DNA of 31,960 nucleotides, from the NCBI GenBank assembly GCA_964397015.1, contig CAYNHL010000027.1:1-31960 (forward strand). The letters are read 5' to 3'. Of the stretch, positions 1 through 9,100 are shown in pieces. A model generated the notes under the pieces. That model had not been told where the DNA came from and ran no database searches. It saw only the letters and a list, made by a program, of their open reading frames with translations. This stretch comes from MADRE2 sp964397015. GTDB taxonomy: Bacteria > Desulfobacterota > Desulfobacteria > Desulfobacterales > Desulfobacteraceae. Each line of letters begins with the position of its first letter. Within the stretch, counting starts at the first letter, position 1. The translations under genes and the position numbers were made by a program.

Positions 1-787
1 GGAAAAAAGGCATGCCTGCTGCTTCATCGTGGAATGAGAACAGGTCAAGCCGGGTGCCGATTTTTCGGTGGTCCCGTTTTCTGGCCTCTTCGATCAGGTT
101 CAGGTAGCGGTTGAGCTGTTTTTTATCAAAGAATGCCGTGCCGTAAAGGCGCTGCAGCTGTTCCCGGCCCTGGTCGGCCCGCCAGTAGGCACCGGATATT
201 TTCATCAGCTTGAATCCCTTTATCATGCCGGTATGGGGGATATGTGGTCCACGGCAAAGATCGATGAATTTTCCGTTCCTGTACAAGGAGATTTCCTGGG
301 AGTCATCGAGTTCCTGGATCAGTTCAACTTTATAAGGGTTGTCCTTGAATATTTCCAGGGCCTTTTCTTTTGAAACAACAAGCCTTTCAAAGGATTTTTT
401 TTCCTTGACTATCGCTTTCATGCGCGATTCGATAACGTCGAATTCATCCTCGGAAATCGGATCCATGTCGATATCATAATAAAAACCGTCCTCTACCACA
501 GGACCTATGGTCAGCCTGGCTTCCGGATATATTTCAAGCACGGCTTCGGCCATGACATGGGCTGCCGAATGCCTCAATATTTCAAGGCCCTCCGGGTCGT
601 TGACCGTTATCAGCTTCACATTGCAGTCACGGGTAACGGGGGTACTTAAATCGAGCTGCCGGTCTTCTGTTTCAAGGGCTACACAGTTTCTGGCAAATCC
701 ATCGGAAATGCTTCTTGCTATATCCATTCCCGATGGGGCTGTTTCAAAATGCTTTATACTATTGTCCGGAAGTGTTATGTTTATCAT
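1..787 (-). CDS. thrS: Threonyl-tRNA synthetase, N-terminal part (cut by window edge)
   Basis: Charges tRNA-Thr with threonine in the cytoplasm. The minus-strand reading frame is open from an ATG at 787-785 to the window edge, giving 262 residues of a protein normally near 640. The start MINITLPDNS opens a TGS domain (about 1-62). The editing domain follows with H73-x3-H77 (RHSAAH) and the second metal/editing motif DLCRGPH (177-183, C178 and H182). The end, RLDLFSFHDEAAGMPFF, is the beginning of the class II catalytic domain. The Shine-Dalgarno sequence is weak. The gene is divergent from the RNase D gene, and the two 5' ends lie very close or overlap. The identification is firm from family motifs; the catalytic core is outside the window. 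Confidence 0.96.
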   Translation of the reverse strand, partial: MINITLPDNSIKHFETAPSGMDIARSISDGFARNCVALETEDRQLDLSTPVTRDCNVKLITVNDPEGLEILRHSAAHVMAEAVLEIYPEARLTIGPVVEDGFYYDIDMDPISEDEFDVIESRMKAIVKEKKSFERLVVSKEKALEIFKDNPYKVELIQELDDSQEISLYRNGKFIDLCRGPHIPHTGMIKGFKLMKISGAYWRADQGREQLQRLYGTAFFDKKQLNRYLNLIEEARKRDHRKIGTRLDLFSFHDEAAGMPFF

Positions 788-2030
788 CTCAGCAGTACCT
801 GGTGTCGAAAATTATGGGTTTATTCAGTCATCTGTAAAATCAAAAAAGAAATTTTACAGTGAACAGGGGGTAACAATCAAGGGAAAAAATCAAAATGGCG
901 CATTAATTACATCTGATGAAGAATTCAATGCCCTGTGCCGGAAGCTTATGGATGAAGAAATTGTCGGTGTCGATCTCGAGGCCGATTCCATGTATTGCTT
1001 CAAGGAAAAGATATGCCTTATACAGCTTGCGGATCGATCCCGGTGCTTTGTAGCGGATCCGCTTGAACTGTCTGATTTTTCGGGGTTCAAAAACCTGATG
1101 TCAGATCCAGGAACCATCAAGGTTTTCCACGGGGCTGATTTTGATATCAGGAGCCTGGACAGGGATTTTGGGATCCAGGTGAAAAATCTGTTTGATACTG
1201 AAATTGCCTGCCGCTTTCTTGGAATAAGCCAGCGGGGGCTTTCGGCATTGCTGAAAAAATATTTCCACGTGGATGTCGACAAGAAATTCCAGAAAGCAGA
1301 CTGGTCCAAAAGGCCACTTGATCAGGACATGATGAATTACAGCATGACGGATGTGGCCTTTTTAGTGGGCCTGTACCATATCCTTGAAAAAGCTCTTGCC
1401 AAAAAAGAACGGGGAGCATGGGCGCAGGAAGAATTTGAACGCCAGGAACTTGTCCGGTATGAAAACAATCATGAACCCCCTCTGTTTATTAAATTCAAGG
1501 GAGCCGGCAGGATCAAGGGCTACAGGCTTGCAGTCCTGGAAAACCTTCTGCAGCTGAGGGTGGATATCGCCAGGAAAAAGGATCTTCCTTTGTTCAAGGT
1601 GTTCAGTGCCGGAACCATTGAAAAGCTGGTGGAAACGATGCCCGGGACACCTGCCGCTCTCAAGGCATGCGGTGCCCTGAGCAAAAAGCAGTATGACATG
1701 TATGGATCGGCCTGCCTGGATGCGGTTTTGAAAGGTCTCAACATGGACCCGGGACAACTGCCTGTTTATCCAAAATCATCAAACCCCCGGCTAGACAGAA
1801 AAGACCGGGAGACTGTCAAGGCACTCAAGGAAATGAGGGAGGCGCAAAGCCATGAGCTTGGGATAGAACCAGGATTTCTGCTCAACAATGCAGCCATATC
1901 CCAACTGGTGACAGATCCGCCTCGATCTTTATTAGAACTCGAAAAGTTAACCTGTATTCGTAAATGGCAGGTAGAAGCCATTGGAGACAAAATTATAAAA
2001 ATTCTTAATGCAAAAACACAAATTGGATAA
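777..2030 (+). CDS. rnd: Ribonuclease D (DEDDy exonuclease with HRDC domain)
   Basis: 3'-5' exoribonuclease for tRNA 3' maturation and RNA turnover. All DEDDy motifs are visible: ExoI VGVDLEAD, ExoII FHGADFDIRSL, ExoIII YSMTDV with the Y-x3-D pattern. An HRDC nucleic-acid-binding domain (RKDRETVKALKEMREA onward) occupies the C-terminal 80 residues. The start is uncertain. The open frame runs back to 507, but that part is antisense to thrS. The only upstream in-frame ATG outside that is 777, which overlaps the thrS start by a few bases and gives 417 residues. Homology to RNase D begins only around NGALITSDEEF (from about 897), and no in-frame ATG, GTG or TTG lies between 777 and 949. The enzyme assignment is secure. 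Confidence 0.9.
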   Translation: MFIISAVPGVENYGFIQSSVKSKKKFYSEQGVTIKGKNQNGALITSDEEFNALCRKLMDEEIVGVDLEADSMYCFKEKICLIQLADRSRCFVADPLELSDFSGFKNLMSDPGTIKVFHGADFDIRSLDRDFGIQVKNLFDTEIACRFLGISQRGLSALLKKYFHVDVDKKFQKADWSKRPLDQDMMNYSMTDVAFLVGLYHILEKALAKKERGAWAQEEFERQELVRYENNHEPPLFIKFKGAGRIKGYRLAVLENLLQLRVDIARKKDLPLFKVFSAGTIEKLVETMPGTPAALKACGALSKKQYDMYGSACLDAVLKGLNMDPGQLPVYPKSSNPRLDRKDRETVKALKEMREAQSHELGIEPGFLLNNAAISQLVTDPPRSLLELEKLTCIRKWQVEAIGDKIIKILNAKTQIG

Positions 2031-2048
2031 TCATTAACAGGAGATGCC

Positions 2049-2900
2049 GTGGAACTTGAATTCGTAAAGATGGAAGGTACGGGAAACGATTTTATCCTTC
2101 TGGATGACCGGGATTCGGTCATCTTAAACACCATTGATTATGGAGTTCTTGCAAAAAAATTATGCAACCGGCATTTTGGCATCGGGGCTGACGGAATTAT
2201 CCTGATTCTCCCTGCCCGGAACCTGGATATTGGATTCAGGATTTTCAATTCCGACGGCAGTGAGGCCCAGATGTGCGGGAACGGCATGCGTTGTTTTGCA
2301 AAATATCTTTATGAAAACCGGATTATGACCAACCGGTCGTTCAAGGTTGAAACCCCTGCCGGTACCATTATCCCGGAAGTGATCACTGACAGTCGCAACA
2401 AGGTTGGGGCCGTGACGGTGAACATGGGGCAGCCAGTGCTGGCCCCGGAAAAAATTCCCTTTGTCAGTGATGAAAAGATTGCGCTGATGCAGGCCATCGA
2501 GCTCGAAAACCTTACAGTGCATGTTACTGCGGTGTTCATGGGAAACCCCCATGCCGTGGTGTTTGTGGATGATGTGGATGATGTGGATGTCCAGGGCCTT
2601 GGCCGGCAGATTGAAAATCATGTCTTATTCCCTGAAAAAACGAATGTTGAATTTATCGAGGTTGCAAGTCCCACTGAGCTTAAAATGGCTGTGTGGGAAA
2701 GGGGGGCCGGTATTACCCTTGCCTGTGGAACCGGTGCCTGCGCCGCACTTGTGGCCGCCAACCTGAATCACCTTGCAGACCGCCGGGCCGTGGTCCACCT
2801 GTCCGGGGGGGACCTGGATATCGAGTGGCGACTTTCCGACAATCATGTCTATAAAACCGGTCCGGCCAATGTCGTTTTTTCCGGCCGTATCCTGATCTGA
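2049..2900 (+). CDS. dapF: Diaminopimelate epimerase
   Basis: Interconverts LL- and meso-diaminopimelate, the step feeding lysine and peptidoglycan synthesis. 283 residues, the usual length. Both catalytic cysteines are present: C76 in MCGNGMRCFAKY and C226 in ACGTGACAAL. The N-terminal MEGTGNDFILLDDRD motif is canonical. The start is GTG at 2049, with the Shine-Dalgarno AGGAG ending 5 bases upstream; the ATG at 2044 is out of frame. It lies 18 bp after the RNase D stop, so the two are probably cotranscribed. A short in-frame repetition, DDVDDVD around residue 174-180, comes from a tandem gatgatgtg sequence. Confidence 0.96.
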   Translation: MELEFVKMEGTGNDFILLDDRDSVILNTIDYGVLAKKLCNRHFGIGADGIILILPARNLDIGFRIFNSDGSEAQMCGNGMRCFAKYLYENRIMTNRSFKVETPAGTIIPEVITDSRNKVGAVTVNMGQPVLAPEKIPFVSDEKIALMQAIELENLTVHVTAVFMGNPHAVVFVDDVDDVDVQGLGRQIENHVLFPEKTNVEFIEVASPTELKMAVWERGAGITLACGTGACAALVAANLNHLADRRAVVHLSGGDLDIEWRLSDNHVYKTGPANVVFSGRILI

Positions 2901-2938
2901 TCCTATCTGAATTGATCTGAGCCGGGCCTTATTATGTC

Positions 2939-2967
2939 TTGACTTCCATTGCCCTGAAATATAAGGA
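2939..2967 (+). promoter_or_regulatory. Possible promoter of the sigma-factor operon
   Basis: TTGACT at 2939-2944 is followed by TATAAG at 2960-2965 (15 bp spacer) or TAAGGA at 2962-2967 (17 bp). It lies 54-80 bp before the sigma-factor start in the 120-bp gap after dapF. The match is only fair, and an ECF-type autoregulated promoter cannot be excluded. Confidence 0.3.
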
Positions 2968-3020
2968 TAAATCAAGTTGCTGTCTTTGCATTGAACCTTT
3001 TAACAGGATCAGGTCACCCA

Positions 3021-3569
3021 ATGGATAAAGAGGCAAGGAAAGACCCGGAAAAAAATCTTCTGGAAAAGGTGGCGCAAAAAGATAAAACCGCATTTGAAAC
3101 ATTGTACCAGCTGACATCCCAGAGTGTTTTTTTCTACCTGCTTCGGCTGCTGCAGAACAGGGAGACGGCAGAAGATATCCATGTGGAGGTTTTCTGCCAG
3201 GTCTGGAAAAGCGCGGAAAAATTCAAGGGACAGTCAAAGGTTAAAACCTGGATTTTCGGGATTGCCAGAAACCTGGCATACAATGACATGAGACGGGAAA
3301 AAATCAGAAAAACACAGGAACTGTATGATATACACAGGGACGAAAGCACCAGCAGGGAGGTACAGCAGTTTGCACAGAAACAGCACATGCAGGCCGCCAT
3401 GGAAAAGCTTTCGCCCAAGCACCGCGAAATTCTTGACCTGGTATTTTTCCATGAACTGTCCTACTCGGAGATATCCGCACTGCTGGATATTCCCGAGAAC
3501 ACAGTAAAAACAAGGGTATATTATGCCAAGGACATGCTCAGAAACAAACTGCTTGAAATGGAGGTCTGA
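3021..3569 (+). CDS. ECF-type RNA polymerase sigma factor
   Basis: Alternative sigma factor that would direct RNA polymerase to a small regulon, probably including its own operon. It has 182 residues from ATG 3021, with an AGG-containing Shine-Dalgarno 8 bases upstream; an in-frame TTG at 2991 is less likely. Region 2 spans about 24-93 (FETLYQLTSQSVFFYLLRLL; KTWIFGIARNLAYNDMRR). Region 4 spans about 124-176, with the helix-turn-helix LSYSEISALLDIPENTVKTR. There is no region 1 or 3, so the ECF class fits. The next gene starts two bases after the stop and encodes a membrane protein of anti-sigma design, the usual sigma/anti-sigma pair. The ECF subgroup cannot be named from the sequence alone. 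Confidence 0.92.
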   Translation: MDKEARKDPEKNLLEKVAQKDKTAFETLYQLTSQSVFFYLLRLLQNRETAEDIHVEVFCQVWKSAEKFKGQSKVKTWIFGIARNLAYNDMRREKIRKTQELYDIHRDESTSREVQQFAQKQHMQAAMEKLSPKHREILDLVFFHELSYSEISALLDIPENTVKTRVYYAKDMLRNKLLEMEV

Positions 3570-3571
3570 CA

Positions 3572-4150
3572 ATGATGCCCCATACTGGTAAAAACCATAG
3601 CGGACCTGGTGACGATAAGAATGAATTTTCTGAAATAAAAGACAGTTATGACATATTCAGAAAAGATCTGCCCCGTCCTCCGGCTGATTCATTTGACAGA
3701 ATCATGCAGAAGATCGATGCGGCAGAAGAAAAAACAGAGTCTGAATCAGGCTTTCTGGTTAAAAAACATGGTCTGTTCAGCCGGTTGAAGGAAATGCTCA
3801 AGGATTATTTTGCAGCTCCAAAAACCGCGTGGGCAGTTGCCGGAGTTCAGATGGCAGTCATTGTCATACTGGTGATTGCAGGAACCTGGGGACCTGAAAA
3901 TGCTTCCTATCAGACCCTGAGCACGCCATCGGGTATTGAAAACAAGGTTCACTTGAACATCGTTTTCAATGATTCAGCTGTGGAAGCCGATATCAGGGCG
4001 CTGTTGAATGGTGTCCAGGCCCGCATTGTCGACGGCCCTGCCTTGTCCGGTCTTTATGTGATTGAAGTTGACGCGGACAGGGATCTGACCGAGGTGATGA
4101 CCCGGTTGGAATCGGCCGGGGTGGTGGAGTTTGTCCAGAAAAAAATGTAA
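3572..4150 (+). CDS. Membrane anti-sigma-like protein with periplasmic subtilase-propeptide-like domain
   Basis: 192 residues, start ATG 3572 with GGAGG 7 bases upstream, inside the sigma gene's end. Cytoplasmic part 1-84 (helical, FDRIMQKIDAAEEK), one membrane segment at about 85-104 (AWAVAGVQMAVIVILVIAG), periplasmic part 105-192. The position directly after an ECF sigma gene and the single-span topology argue for an anti-sigma factor. I see no HxxxCxxC zinc-finger motif, so it is not a classical ZAS protein. The C-terminal domain (about 126-192: HLNIVFNDSAVE, IRALLNGVQARIVDGPA, LYVIEV, VVEFVQKKM) has the pattern of subtilase/fervidolysin-type propeptides. That is notable because the last gene of the operon is a subtilase. 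The anti-sigma role is inferred from context. Confidence 0.72.
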   Translation: MMPHTGKNHSGPGDDKNEFSEIKDSYDIFRKDLPRPPADSFDRIMQKIDAAEEKTESESGFLVKKHGLFSRLKEMLKDYFAAPKTAWAVAGVQMAVIVILVIAGTWGPENASYQTLSTPSGIENKVHLNIVFNDSAVEADIRALLNGVQARIVDGPALSGLYVIEVDADRDLTEVMTRLESAGVVEFVQKKM

Positions 4151-4162
4151 CAGGAGAGAATA

Positions 4163-6118
4163 ATGATACGTCCTGGTGCCTTTACAACCCTTTTTTTCCT
4201 GGCTGCCGTTATTTTTTTTCCGGCCGGTCCGGTCAAGGCTTTAGACAATGATACAACAGATGACCCGGTTCAGATGGTGGCACCGTCTCAAACCGGGATC
4301 GTGACCGAAAAAAAGCCGCTTATCGAATGCCGGATCACAGTACCGTTTCAGGCAGATACACTTTATATCCAGCTGGATTATTCAGATGTCACTGTGCTTG
4401 CCGATATCACGTCTATCGGGTTTACCCTGAAGCCCGTTCAGGTACTGCCGGCAGGATCCCACGCCCTGAGGGTAAGCTTTTCAGGAGAAGACGGCCGTTC
4501 CCACAGCCGGGAATTTAACTTTTCAACCAGGCATTCAGGAACATTTGAATCCATTTATTCTCAAAATTCAATCACCGGCAGCTACAAACAGGTGCTGGAA
4601 AAGTCCGGGACTACCAGGGACCGAAACATATCTCAGTGGGAAGCTGACGGCAATATCCAGACTCAGAACCTTGCTTCAAAAGGTTCATGGGAGGTTCGTT
4701 TCGATGCCAACGCCCGGTACCTGGACCAGGATCTTCCCCTGACAGCCCCCCTTGATCATGGCTTTGAGCTTGTTGATTACCTGATGCAGACCAGGTACAC
4801 CTCCGAGAAGTATTCTGCCGGCATGGATCTGGGCGATATAGTGATTTCCGGGACACGTCACACCTATCAGCACCTGGCCAGAAGGGGAGGGAGCATGTCC
4901 CTTGAATACGGGCCTTTGCAGGTAAGTACATTCACTGTGCGCAGCGACCAGGCTTACGGGCTGGATGGAGAATGGGGGTTTGAGCTGGAAAATGAAAATC
5001 ATCTTCGCGGCGGCTCCGGCACCCTTTCCTTAATGGATGACCGGGTGGCAGTCACCCTGGCCCATATCAGGGGGGGAGAAACGACGGATAACTCCTATGG
5101 CATCTGGTCATCGACACCCGGTGGAACCCGGGGCATGTCAACCGGGATCAGCCTGAAAACAGACTTTTTCAACCAGAAGGCCATTACTGTCCTGGAAGTG
5201 GCATCGGCCGACCATGACGTAGATATAACAGACGGCATCGACTATACATCCGATACAGCTGTCTATGGCGAAATCAGCGGTTATGCGGGCAGGTTCAACT
5301 ACCTTTTGTCCTATGAGCGCAACGGGCAGGATTTTCAGGTGCCCGGCAATCCCGGGGTGCAGCATGACCGCCAGGGCGTTGCCCTGAATGCCGGTTACGG
5401 GTTTGAGTACCAGACCCTTTCCATGCGGTATGAACAATACCACGATAACGTGGACAGCCTGCCGGATAGGTCCCGTGTAACCAGCCGGGATATCGGGGTG
5501 GACTACAGCCTGTCGAAATTCAGTTCTGTCCCCATATCCCTGAACTGGCAGCGAAGCACCCAGGGCAGTGAAAACGAACCTTCTGTATGGGATGAGATCG
5601 ACACCTGCACCAACAGCTATTCAGGAAGCATTTCCTACATGAAAGACCGCTGGAGTTTCGGGCTGACACCCGGGTATTCGGAACAGGATGACAAGACACA
5701 GCAGAATTACGATTCCGATTCCCTTACTGTTACGCTTTACTCCACCTATTCCGCCCCCAGGTATACCCTGTCAGGTTCAGTCATGTACTCGGAATCTACC
5801 CAGTTCAGCATGGCTGTGGATACCATTACCTGCGGCTATAACCTGTCGTTTACCTGGAAGCCTTTCGAAGGGCTGGCAATAGAGGGCAGTGCAGGTTTGA
5901 ACCGCCAGCATGACAGTGCAGGAACCATGGACCAGGACTATTTGAACGGTGATGTCCAGGTCTCGTATACCTTGAAAAAATCCATAAAGGGGGTGCTCTC
6001 CCCGCGGATTATTCTCAAGGGCACTTACGAAGGATCCGAAGACAGGGTGTTCGGGGCACAATCAGACGGTACCCTGGTTTACCTGATGTTGACCGGTGAT
6101 CTGCAGTTGTCTTTTTAA
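4163..6118 (+). CDS. Outer-membrane beta-barrel-like protein of unknown function
   Basis: 651 residues, ATG 4163 after a GGAGAG Shine-Dalgarno, 12 bp behind the anti-sigma-like gene. A signal peptide is clear (residues 1-26, MIRPGAFTTLFFLAAVIFFP, probable cleavage after VKA). Residues 30-125 look like a beta-sandwich. From about 135 to the end the sequence alternates polar and hydrophobic/aromatic residues in short strands separated by Gly/Asn/Asp turns (for example RFNYLLSYERNG, LSMRYEQYHDN, WSFGLTPGYSEQDD). It ends in LQLSF with a C-terminal phenylalanine, typical of Bam-inserted barrels. I do not recognise a family. Being placed between an anti-sigma-like protein and a secreted subtilase suggests an outer-membrane partner, anchor, exporter or signal receiver, but no function can be claimed. 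Confidence 0.7.
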   Translation: MIRPGAFTTLFFLAAVIFFPAGPVKALDNDTTDDPVQMVAPSQTGIVTEKKPLIECRITVPFQADTLYIQLDYSDVTVLADITSIGFTLKPVQVLPAGSHALRVSFSGEDGRSHSREFNFSTRHSGTFESIYSQNSITGSYKQVLEKSGTTRDRNISQWEADGNIQTQNLASKGSWEVRFDANARYLDQDLPLTAPLDHGFELVDYLMQTRYTSEKYSAGMDLGDIVISGTRHTYQHLARRGGSMSLEYGPLQVSTFTVRSDQAYGLDGEWGFELENENHLRGGSGTLSLMDDRVAVTLAHIRGGETTDNSYGIWSSTPGGTRGMSTGISLKTDFFNQKAITVLEVASADHDVDITDGIDYTSDTAVYGEISGYAGRFNYLLSYERNGQDFQVPGNPGVQHDRQGVALNAGYGFEYQTLSMRYEQYHDNVDSLPDRSRVTSRDIGVDYSLSKFSSVPISLNWQRSTQGSENEPSVWDEIDTCTNSYSGSISYMKDRWSFGLTPGYSEQDDKTQQNYDSDSLTVTLYSTYSAPRYTLSGSVMYSESTQFSMAVDTITCGYNLSFTWKPFEGLAIEGSAGLNRQHDSAGTMDQDYLNGDVQVSYTLKKSIKGVLSPRIILKGTYEGSEDRVFGAQSDGTLVYLMLTGDLQLSF

Positions 6119-6137
6119 CAGACAGGGAGAACACGAG

Positions 6138-9100
6138 ATGACTATTACATTGTATTCAAAAAGACTTATATATGCATCCATCCTGGTTCTGGCCGTGATC
6201 ATGTGCCATGGTACAAGCCATGCCATTACACTGAACGCCAGCATCAATCCGGCACGGGTCAACCAGAACGTCACGTTTACCGTTACCGTAAACACTTCGG
6301 CCGCTGCAGGAAATATAAACTGCCTGATTTACATGGATTTCGACCAGGGTGACGGGCTGGAGCAGGTGGCCAGTATAAATGGTACGACTGTATTCACCGT
6401 AACCAGGTCATTTTCAAGGGCCGGGACCTATACCGTGCGGGTCGAAGGCGCGCAGGACTGTAATATCATTCCGCCTACAACGGCGCGGATGAATCTTGTG
6501 GTAAACGATCCTGCACCCACTCCATCCGGCAGCATAGACATAATGGCGAGTTCGCGGGAGGTTTTCGTGGACCAGGCAGTGTCGTTCACGGTACCGGTAG
6601 AGATTGTTTCCGGCACAAGCTGCCCGATTTACATCGATTACGGTGACGGGACACAGGTCCAGCAGATCGGAACGGTGAGCCGTGATACTACGCTTAGAGC
6701 CACGCATGCTTTTTCAAGTCCTGGCACATATGAAGTTACGGCCGGCAGTTCCCGTAACTGCCCGGCATTGGCTGACGAACAAGCCACGGTTACCATTGTG
6801 GTGCAGGCTCCATCGGGCAGCATAGATATCCGGGCGAGTTCGCGGGAGGTTTTCGTGGACCAGGCAGTGTCGTTCACGGTACCGGTAGAGCTTGTTTCCG
6901 GCACAAGCTGCCCGATTTACATCGATTACGATGACGGTACGCAGGTCCAGCAGATAGGAACGGTGAGCCGTGATACTACGCTCAGCGCCACCCATGCTTT
7001 TTCAAGTCCTGGCATATATGAAGTTACGGCCGGCAGTTCTCGCAACTGCCCGGCATTGGCTGACGAACAAGCCACGGTTACCATCGTTGTGCAGGCTCCA
7101 TCCGGCAGCATAGACATCCAGGCGAGTTCCCGGCAGGTTTTCGTGGACCAGGCAGTGTCGTTCACAGTACCGGTAGAGATTGTTTCCGGCACAAGCTGTC
7201 CGATTTACATCGATTACCGTGACGGTACGCAGATCCAGCAGATTGGAACGGTGAGTCGTGATACTACGCTCAGCGCAACCCATGTTTTTTCAAGTCCTGG
7301 CACATATGAAGTTACGGCCGGCAGTTCGCCCAACTGTCCGGCCCTGGCTGACGAGCGGGCCACGGTTACCATTGTGGTGCAGGCTCCGTCAGGCAGCATA
7401 GACATCAGGGCCAATCCCAGCCGGGCCTTTGTCAACCAGACAGTGTCGTTTACAGTGCCAGTCCGGATTCAGTCCACCACCGGCTGTCCGGTGATGATCG
7501 ATTACCGGGACGGTACCCCGGCGCAGCGGCTCGGGACGGTCAGCCGGGATACCACCTTGAGTGCCACCCATACCTTTACGTCACCTGGAACGTACAATGT
7601 CACAGTGAGCGGCACGGCTGACTGTCCTGCCCTGGCTGATGAACAGGCTGTGGAAACTGTTGATATAAGGCATTTCCAGGTAGACCGCATCGCATTGTAT
7701 TTTGACAATGGCCGGCCTGAGATCACTGTCGACCGGAACGACCCCCCTCCTGGTCTGTATGTGAAAATAAATTATACAGGGGCCGGTCTTTTCAAAGGAT
7801 ACTGGGAAGTTGACGGAGTCAGGCGCCATGATGTTTTTGAACACCTGGGATCAGGATTTGAGAAAATCTTTCAATACCCCGCCGTACCGCCTCTGCCTGT
7901 TTATACACCCGGGACCCACAGGGTTCGCTTTATCATTACTGAACCGGTCATGCAAATCAATTTTCCGGCAGCTTTGTATTATGTAACTGCCCATGAACAA
8001 ATCCAGCCTGTTTCAATCAACCTGACAGCCCCTGCCGATGATGAGATGCTGCCGTTTGAACCCATTGATTTCAAATGGCAGACAATCGATGAGGCCGCAC
8101 TTTATTTCCTGAGGCTGTTTTCAGATGCAAAACCCGGGTCTCAGCCGGTTTTCTCAGCATATACAAACAAAGGGTCGTACCGGCTGCGCCCGGAAGTTTT
8201 CAAATACCGTCTTGAGCATGGAAAGACCTATACATGGGATGTCCAGGGGTTTGATGACGATGACCGCCTGGCCGCTCAAAGCGATACCAGGTCGTTTGTG
8301 ATCGATGCCGCGGCGGCATCGGTCCCGGGCCAGATCCTTCTGGTTACAGATCCTGAAAAAGGAGGAGACGGGATAATCCGCATGGTGCAGAAAAAATACG
8401 GCCTGGATCTTATTCAAACCCGTCAACTCGAGACACTTGGGTTGAACGTGACCCAGTTTCATACTGACGGGGATGTCAGAGCCCTGGTCAAGGAGATTGT
8501 CCTGATCAAGGGTGTGATCCTGGTCCAGCCCAATTACATTTTTCATACCCTGTCCGAACCTTTGAACAAGTTCCAGACCATAAGGAAACTGGTGGATTTT
8601 ACGGCTGTCAATACCAGGTTCACGGGTAAAGGAGTGAATGTAGGCATTGTTGATACAGGCGTGGATACAGGCCATCCGGATCTTGAAAATGCCGTGTCCC
8701 TTACCCAAAACTTTGTACCAGACAGTTCATACCGGCCGGAAATCCACGGTACGGCGGTGGCGGGTCTTATAGCTTCCAGGATCAACAATTTTGGTATAAG
8801 CGGGTGTGCGCCTGATGCCACATTGTTTGCTCTGCGGGCTTGTGAACAGACCTCGGTTTCAAATCCGGCAGGGCGGTGTTTCAGCCTGACCATGGCCCTG
8901 GCTGTGGACACAGCCCTGGAAAACGATGTCAATATTGTCAATATGAGCCTGGGCGCTCCTGTTGAGGACAGCCTCCTGGCAAAACTGATAGATGAAGGTA
9001 TAAAAAAAGGTGTACTCTTCGTGGCCCCGGCAGGCAATTTCCCGGAGGCAGACCGGTTGTTTTTCCCGGCCTCCCATCCCGGGGTCATTGCCGTGGCCGG

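Noticed and set aside
507..776. N-terminal extension of the RNase D reading frame
   Set aside because: It is antisense to the well-supported thrS coding sequence and has no RNase D similarity.
6522..7673. Regular repeats as a possible CRISPR array
   Set aside because: The period is 288 bp with no spacers and the repeats are in-frame protein domains.
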